Notes under the pieces: model-generated | What the model was told of the DNA's origin: nothing | Databases searched by the model: none | Seen by the model: the letters and a program-made list of their open reading frames with translations, nothing else | Part shown: piece by piece, positions 59,721-64,000 of the stretch | Numbering within the stretch: position 1 is the stretch's first letter | Layout: each line of letters opens with the position of its first letter | Translations under genes and position numbers: made by a program | From: an uncultured Eubacteriales bacterium | GTDB taxonomy: Bacteria > Bacillota > Clostridia > Oscillospirales > CAG-272 | DNA length: 64,000 nt | Assembly (NCBI GenBank): GCA_958414825.1 | Contig: CATYXQ010000002.1 | Location: 21,553 to 85,552 of the forward strand | Direction of reading: 5' to 3'

Positions 59721-60542
59721 TTATTCGGCTGGGGTATTGATATGTACATCGAGTTGGTTGAACGGAATTTCAATGCCGACTTTGTCAAACGCTTTTTTCA
59801 TGCTTTCGTTTAAATCAAAATAGACCGTCCAGTAATCGCTTGAATTGCACCAGGCGCGCACGGCAAATGCAAGCGCGCTTGCATCCTGGCGCACCAGACG
59901 GATCAGGGGTTCGGGTTCTTCCAGTACAAGCGTGTTGGAGGTGACAACGGCGCGCATTACGCGCAGGGCTTTGTCGATGTCGGTGGAATAAGCGGTGGTA
60001 AATTCCAAATCCACGCGGCGGAGTTTTTCGGTGCTGTAGTTGACGACGGTCGCGTTGGAAAGCGCGCCGTTCGGAATGGTGATGCACTTGTTGTCCGGGG
60101 TGGTGACCGTCGTGTAAAAAATGCCGATTTCGCGAACGGTGCCGCTGTCTGTGTGGTTGTCGATATAATCGCCGATTTTGAACGGTTTGAAGAAAAGAAT
60201 CATTACGCCGCCTGCAAAGTTGGCGAGACTGCCCTGAAGCGCAAGACCAATCGCAAGTCCCGCAGAGCCGAGCACAGCGGAAAGCGCAGTGCCGTCGATG
60301 CCGAGAATCGTGGCTGCAATGATAACGGCCAGTATTTTTAAACCAATGCTGATTGTCGAATTGAGAAAGCTCTTCACGCTGTCGTCCAGTTTTGAGTATC
60401 CGTGCGAGCGATTGATTGCGCGCACGAGGACGCCTGACAGCTTAAAGCTGATGATGACAAACAGGATTGCGCAGATTGCACCGAACAGAAGATTGATTCC
60501 GCTGGTGGCCAAAAATGTTTTGATTTCGTTAAAAAGCTCCAT
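59721..60542 (-). CDS. mscS: Small-conductance mechanosensitive channel MscS
   Basis: A 273-residue channel subunit with three membrane helices. The pore helix region is LGIDGTALSAVLGSAGLAIGLALQGSLANFAGG (seen in parts: LGSAGLAIGLALQGSLANF), with Gly/Ala packing and the helix kink. The cytoplasmic beta domain follows (FKIGDYIDNHTDSGTVREIG, ITIPNGALSNATVVNYS), then the C-terminal alpha/beta part. It opens on osmotic downshock to release solutes. GAGCT upstream is a weak ribosome site. A near-consensus promoter precedes it. It stands alone. Confidence 0.95.
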   Translation of the reverse strand: MELFNEIKTFLATSGINLLFGAICAILFVIISFKLSGVLVRAINRSHGYSKLDDSVKSFLNSTISIGLKILAVIIAATILGIDGTALSAVLGSAGLAIGLALQGSLANFAGGVMILFFKPFKIGDYIDNHTDSGTVREIGIFYTTVTTPDNKCITIPNGALSNATVVNYSTEKLRRVDLEFTTAYSTDIDKALRVMRAVVTSNTLVLEEPEPLIRLVRQDASALAFAVRAWCNSSDYWTVYFDLNESMKKAFDKVGIEIPFNQLDVHINTPAE

Positions 60543-60591
60543 GTCCCACTACCCCCGTACCGTCAGAAACAGACAAAATTTTCATCAAATC

Positions 60592-60620
60592 ATTATATAT
60601 GAAACCGGGAAAAAAGTCAA
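60592..60620 (-). promoter_or_regulatory. mscS promoter
   Basis: Minus strand TTGACT (60615-60620), 17-base spacer, TATAAT (60592-60597). Confidence 0.85.
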
Positions 60621-60647
60621 CTGTCGGAAAAGATTTTAAAAATTTAC

Positions 60648-60676
60648 TTGACAGCCGGAACCGGTTATGCTATCAT
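60648..60676 (+). promoter_or_regulatory. tRNA operon promoter
   Basis: TTGACA (60648-60653), 17-base spacer, TATCAT (60671-60676), 16 bases before the tRNA-Gly. Confidence 0.8.
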
Positions 60677-60692
60677 AGTAAAGCGTAGATTT

Positions 60693-60766
60693 GCGGGTGT
60701 AGTTCAATGGTAGAATCCCAGCCTTCCAAGCTGGTCGTGCGGGTTCGATTCCCGTCACCCGCTCCA
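60693..60766 (+). tRNA. tRNA-Gly (anticodon TCC)
   Basis: 74 bases including an encoded CCA end. Acceptor GCGGGTG pairs with CACCCGC; the anticodon arm is CCAGC-CTTCCAA-GCTGG; the T arm holds GGTTCGATTCC. Reads GGA and GGG. Confidence 0.97.
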
Positions 60767-60795
60767 ATGGTTGCCGCGCTGCGGCAGCATAGAAT

Positions 60796-60871
60796 AGGGG
60801 TATAGCTCAGTTGGTAGAGCAGCGGTCTCCAAAACCGCGTGTCCAGAGTTCGAGCCTTTGTGCCCCTGCCA
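60796..60871 (+). tRNA. tRNA-Trp (anticodon CCA)
   Basis: 76 bases including an encoded CCA end. Acceptor AGGGGTA pairs with TGCCCCT, the discriminator base is G, the anticodon arm is GCGGT-CTCCAAA-ACCGC, and the T-loop is TTCGAGC. Co-transcribed with tRNA-Gly, 29 bases apart. Confidence 0.97.
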
Positions 60872-60875
60872 ATAA

Positions 60876-60925
60876 AAAAGTCCGAAAACCTTGATTTTAA
60901 AGGGATTTCGGACTTTTCTATTTTT
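60876..60925 (+). terminator. tRNA operon terminator
   Basis: AAAAGTCCGAAA with complement TTTCGGACTTTT (60906-60917) and an 18-base loop, then CTATTTTTAT. Confidence 0.85.
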
Positions 60926-61143
60926 ATATTTTTTTTATATTTTTTTGAATTTGCCTGCCCAAAACTGCTCAAAAATGCATTCAATTTCATACAAAGTTTT
61001 GTCGAAACCGAGTCAAAATTTTTCACCTCGAATGGGAGCCTGTATCTTTTGCCGGGTGGAAGTTGGCAATGCCCGTGCCGGACACTGGGCGGATGAAAAT
61101 TTTGATTTGAGCATGTTTTTCTGCGTGTGAAAAAATTTTATTT

Positions 61144-61890
61144 TTAATCTAAACTGCACGCGTACAAAAACATCTCCGTATCGTTTGTTTTTGCGATTTC
61201 TTTTTCAAAAGAAGCATAGACTGTCACTTTGGTAAACCCGATTTCCCGAAGAATGGCTTCCATTTCGCCGAGTTCGTACAAATGAGTCTGAAAGTCCATC
61301 TTCTCCTGCTGGAGCAATTTTGTTCCGTCGTATAATTCATAAAGCGAGGGACTGAACTGCGTATGGCTGTTTTCATCGTAATAACTTCTGGATTTCAGGA
61401 TCAGGTCGTAATTTTCCCTGGTTTTGACAGACACGGATACTGTATATGCATCATGGTCGGGGCAGCGGTTTGCGATAGTATCGACTGCAAAAACGAATGT
61501 TCCGCCCGGTTTCAATAAAGTTTTGATTTTCAATAGAATCGTTTTGCAGGTCTGCATGTCCGTAAACAGGGATACAGAGCCGGACGAAATAAAAATATAA
61601 TCAAAGCGTTCGGCGGTTTGATAATTTTCCATGTCGGTCTGCGTTACGGCGGCGCCGGGCGCTTTTTGTATTAGTTTTTCAAGCATTTCCCGCGAGTTGT
61701 CAATGCCCTTGAAGTCCAATCCTCTTTCCAGGAACGGAATCAGAAACCGCCCGCTTCCGCACAGCGGTTCCAAAATGGATTTTCCTTTTTCCGCGTAGTA
61801 AAGATAAAATTCCAGTTCATCCTCAGGGGTTTTTTCATGCAGAATTTCGTACATCTCCGTGCACAAACTGCCGTAATAATTTTTCTTCAT
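61144..61890 (-). CDS. Class I SAM-dependent methyltransferase
   Basis: A 248-residue cytoplasmic enzyme. Motif I is ILEPLCGSGRFLIPFLERG (SAM-binding loop near residue 40), motif II is DFKGIDNSREML with its acidic residue, and later come FDYIFISSGSVSLF and LKPGGTFVFAVDT. The substrate is unknown, since the C-terminal half carries no known signature. The coding sequence is visibly more AT-rich than its neighbours, which may point to later acquisition. It stands alone between the tRNA unit and yicC. Confidence 0.85.
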   Translation of the reverse strand: MKKNYYGSLCTEMYEILHEKTPEDELEFYLYYAEKGKSILEPLCGSGRFLIPFLERGLDFKGIDNSREMLEKLIQKAPGAAVTQTDMENYQTAERFDYIFISSGSVSLFTDMQTCKTILLKIKTLLKPGGTFVFAVDTIANRCPDHDAYTVSVSVKTRENYDLILKSRSYYDENSHTQFSPSLYELYDGTKLLQQEKMDFQTHLYELGEMEAILREIGFTKVTVYASFEKEIAKTNDTEMFLYACSLD

Positions 61891-62221
61891 GCTGTTTGTC
61901 CTTATCCTCGTTTGCCTGGTTGAATTGTTTTTTCGGCGCTGTTTTCAGTTTACCATATGCGCCGGAATTTGTCAATTTGTTCCGGTTTACAAAGAAATTT
62001 TTTGAGTTGGCCGCCGGATTTGGGCTGCGCGGCGGGTTTCGTCTGCGCAGGGAGACCGGTTGCGCCGCTTTTTGATACAGCGCCGCGCGTCGGCGCCGGA
62101 AAGCGCCTTTTGGCGCATTTTTTCTTGACAAAAGCGCTGAAATTATATATAATAGTTTAAATAAAAATATGATGGCATAATATTGCAAAAAACATGCCTG
62201 AAAGGAAACGGGGTCAAAATA
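61891..62221 (+). other. Intergenic region with hairpins and yicC promoter
   Basis: It holds a CTGCGC/TGCGCAG hairpin (about 62028-62052), a GCGCC-TTTT-GGCGC stem followed by ATTTTTT (62103-62123) that looks like a plus-strand terminator with no gene before it, and then the yicC promoter. No coding frame is credible. Confidence 0.5.
62125..62153 (+). promoter_or_regulatory. yicC-remA-gmk promoter
   Basis: TTGACA (62125-62130), 17-base spacer, TATAAT (62148-62153). It lies immediately after the T-run of the hairpin at 62103-62116. Confidence 0.85.
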
Positions 62222-63109
62222 TTGATACGGAGCATGACCGCTTTCGGCCGTGCGCGCGCCACAACGGAAGCGCGGGATATCACGGTCGAAATCAAAAGCG
62301 TCAACAGCCGGTACCTGGACTGTACGGTCAAGACGCCGCGCAGATACAGCTTCCTTGAGGAAAAAATCAAAACGTATGTTCAGCAAAACGGCGTCAGCCG
62401 CGGGAAAGTGGACGTTTATATCGGTGTGGAAACGCTGTCGGAGACCGACACGGAGATTCTTGTGGACGAGGGGTACGCCCGCGGCTATATTTCGGCGCTT
62501 GAGCGTTTGCGGGATCTGTTCGGACTTGCAGACGACGTCAGCGTGATGCAGGTGGCGCGCGACCGCGACGTATTTACGTTCCGTCACGCCGAAGATGATC
62601 CCAATCGTGACTGGGATATGCTGAAAGGCGTTCTGGACGACGCTTTGCGGGGATTCCTTTCGGCGAGAGAGGCCGAGGGAGAGCGGATCGGACGGGACAT
62701 TACCGCCAAGATCGAGGGGATTCGCCGGCAGGCAAAGCAGCTCGCGGCGTTTTCCGAGACCGAGACGGCCGCGTATCACGAGAAACTGACCGAAAGAATA
62801 AAGCAGCTTTTGGACGACAACAATATGGTGATTGACGAGGGACGCCTTTTGACCGAGTGCGCGATTTATGCCGACCGGGTGGCGATCGACGAGGAACTGA
62901 CCCGCCTTGACTGTCATTTCAGCGCGTTTTACGACATTCTTGCCTCTGGGGAACCCTGCGGGCGAAAGCTTGACTTTCTGCTTCAGGAGATTAACCGCGA
63001 GACCAACACCATCGGATCCAAGACGCAGTGCCTGGACATTACCAGAATCGTGGTCGATATTAAGGCCGAGCTTGAAAAAATCCGAGAGCAAATTCAGAAT
63101 ATAGAGTGA
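62222..63109 (+). CDS. yicC: YicC/YloC-family endoribonuclease
   Basis: A 295-residue protein starting with TTG, reading [16 protein letters not shown], the family opening; the internal ATG at 62234 would cut off the first four residues. The N-terminal domain contains [20 protein letters not shown]. The C-terminal DUF1732 part contains [19 protein letters not shown] and the strongly conserved [21 protein letters not shown]. YicC cleaves RNA in E. coli, and the B. subtilis homologue is YloC. It is the first gene of yicC-remA-gmk, the order found in Bacillus and clostridia. Confidence 0.95.
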   Translation: MIRSMTAFGRARATTEARDITVEIKSVNSRYLDCTVKTPRRYSFLEEKIKTYVQQNGVSRGKVDVYIGVETLSETDTEILVDEGYARGYISALERLRDLFGLADDVSVMQVARDRDVFTFRHAEDDPNRDWDMLKGVLDDALRGFLSAREAEGERIGRDITAKIEGIRRQAKQLAAFSETETAAYHEKLTERIKQLLDDNNMVIDEGRLLTECAIYADRVAIDEELTRLDCHFSAFYDILASGEPCGRKLDFLLQEINRETNTIGSKTQCLDITRIVVDIKAELEKIREQIQNIE

Positions 63110-63119
63110 GGACGTCCAA

Positions 63120-63401
63120 ATGAAATTTATCAACGTAGGCTTTGGAAATATGATAGCGGCCGACCGGGTTGTGGCGCTGGTCAGCCCGGACTCCGCGCCG
63201 GTCAAGCGTCTGATTACCGAAGCGCGCGAGGCGGGGCGGATTATTGACGTAACCTGCGGGCGGCGTACCCGCGCGGTTATTGTGACCGACAGCGATCATG
63301 TGATTCTGAGCGCGACCCAGCCGGAGACGATTTCCAACCGTCTGGCCGATGACGATGACGACGAGACGGAAAGCGCGGATGCGGAGGACGCGGAGTCATG
63401 A
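63120..63401 (+). CDS. remA: RemA-like regulator (DUF370)
   Basis: A 93-residue DNA-binding protein beginning [21 protein letters not shown], the RemA hallmark, then [27 protein letters not shown] (seen as two blocks) and [14 protein letters not shown]. In B. subtilis RemA activates matrix operons by wrapping DNA in octameric rings. The C-terminus here is an acidic tail ([17 protein letters not shown]) that ordinary RemA lacks. It lies 10 bases after yicC and overlaps gmk by four bases (ATGA). Confidence 0.92.
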   Translation: MKFINVGFGNMIAADRVVALVSPDSAPVKRLITEAREAGRIIDVTCGRRTRAVIVTDSDHVILSATQPETISNRLADDDDDETESADAEDAES

Positions 63402-64000
63402 CCGGCGGTCTTGTATTTATTATTTCCGGACCGGCCGGAAGCGGCAAGGGCTCTGTAGTAAACGAGGTGCTTCGCCGGGATGACCGCTTTATCTGTTCGG
63501 TGAGCGCTACCAGCCGTCCTTGTCTTCGCGGCGAGACCGAGGGCGTGAATTATTATTATATTTCGCGCGAAGAATTTGAAGAAAAGATCAAAAGCGGCGG
63601 CGTTTTGGAATATACCGAGTATTGCGGCAACTATTACGGGACGCCGGTGTCCGAGTTTGAGCGCGCGTCGGCGCTTGGCAAGCATCTGATTCTCGAAATT
63701 GAGGTGGACGGCGCCGCGCAGATCAAAAAGAAGTATCCGGAGGCGGTGCTGATTATGGTTTCGCCGCCCGACGCCGCGGAACAGAGCCGTCGGCTGCACA
63801 CGCGCGGGCGGGATACGGAGGAATCCATTGCAGGACGGCTGCGCCGAGCAAAAGAGGAACTGGAGTTTCTTCCGTCGTATGATTATCTGATCGTCAACGA
63901 GAGCGGAAAGCTTTCGCGCAGTGCGGACGACTTTTTCGCCATTGCGCGCGCCGAGGCGCTGCGCACGGCGAGACGGCGCGATTTTTCAAAGCGCTATTTT
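63398..64000 (+). CDS. gmk: Guanylate kinase, nearly complete
   Basis: 201 codons are visible before the right edge, about the full length of the family, so only the last residues or none are missing. It starts [20 protein letters not shown], where SGPAGSGKG is the P-loop. [21 protein letters not shown] and YYGTP are the GMP-binding residues, and [14 protein letters not shown] is the lid. It phosphorylates GMP to GDP with ATP. Start ATG is in the remA stop (ATGA). rpoZ usually follows and would lie beyond the window. Confidence 0.95.
   Translation, partial: MTGGLVFIISGPAGSGKGSVVNEVLRRDDRFICSVSATSRPCLRGETEGVNYYYISREEFEEKIKSGGVLEYTEYCGNYYGTPVSEFERASALGKHLILEIEVDGAAQIKKKYPEAVLIMVSPPDAAEQSRRLHTRGRDTEESIAGRLRRAKEELEFLPSYDYLIVNESGKLSRSADDFFAIARAEALRTARRRDFSKRYF

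Noticed and set aside
1..64000. CRISPR array, prophage, rRNA operon or complete insertion sequence
   Set aside because: No regularly spaced repeats, phage structural genes, rRNA sequence or transposase were seen on either strand.

Overview
The window looks like a chromosomal segment of an anaerobic, Gram-positive-type Clostridium-class bacterium (Firmicutes/Bacillota, plausibly an Oscillospirales-like gut lineage). The reasons are a pyruvate:ferredoxin oxidoreductase, acetate kinase, FeoAB, Rex, SLH-domain and stalk-domain surface proteins, a folT-type tetrahydrofolate riboswitch, a DUF5685/J-domain cluster and the yicC(yloC)-remA-gmk order known from Bacillus and clostridia. Coding regions are visibly GC-rich and intergenic regions AT-rich. 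Many promoters are near-consensus TTGACA-17-TATAAT. I see no prophage, CRISPR array, rRNA or intact insertion sequence.

Layout: 1-553 is the 3' end of an HNH-nuclease gene. 747-3845 is an iron locus: feoA, feoB and a 54-residue Cys-rich FeoB partner on the minus strand, a divergent DtxR-type repressor, and three near-identical palindromic operators. 4111-16244 encodes three secreted surface proteins (SLH, stalk domain, and a 1777-residue GLUG/duplicated-module/stalk protein), with a DUF2238 membrane protein between them. 16636-22519 holds a class III aminotransferase, a disrupted AraC-type gene and the pyruvate:ferredoxin oxidoreductase. 22600-29518 is mixed housekeeping: membrane protein, J-protein, DUF5685, SGNH hydrolase, GNAT, LysE exporter, a winged-helix regulator, nrnA and rbfA.

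29836-39715 is a long plus-strand run: dCMP deaminase, protein tyrosine phosphatase, rimI, tsaD, rex, DnaD and DnaC-like replication proteins, glutamine-dependent NAD synthetase, then a THF riboswitch with a two-state Shine-Dalgarno switch ahead of folT-folC. 40011-44182 is a 2-hydroxyacyl-CoA dehydratase-like pair behind a structured leader with an attenuator-like terminator. 44262-53609 is a four-gene glycan-degradation operon on the minus strand (GH3, six-hairpin-type protein, solute-binding lipoprotein, SLH-anchored GH43), with a divergent AraC regulator. 54674-56622 is a PadR-DUF1700-DUF4097 operon with a palindromic operator in its promoter and an A8 frameshift at the DUF1700 start. The rest is a membrane-bound XRE regulator, ackA, an MscS channel, tRNA-Gly and tRNA-Trp, a methyltransferase and yicC-remA-gmk (cut by the window edge).

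The strongest leads outside ordinary genes are the structured leaders: the THF riboswitch with mutually exclusive hairpins, the leader of the dehydratase-activase gene, and a possible pseudoknot motif shared by that leader and the dCMP deaminase leader. Others are the palindromic repeat shared by two distant sites, the DUF1700 homopolymer slip and the SLH-GH43 surface-glycan operon. Functions are inferred from sequence motifs recognised by eye; no search or folding program was run.
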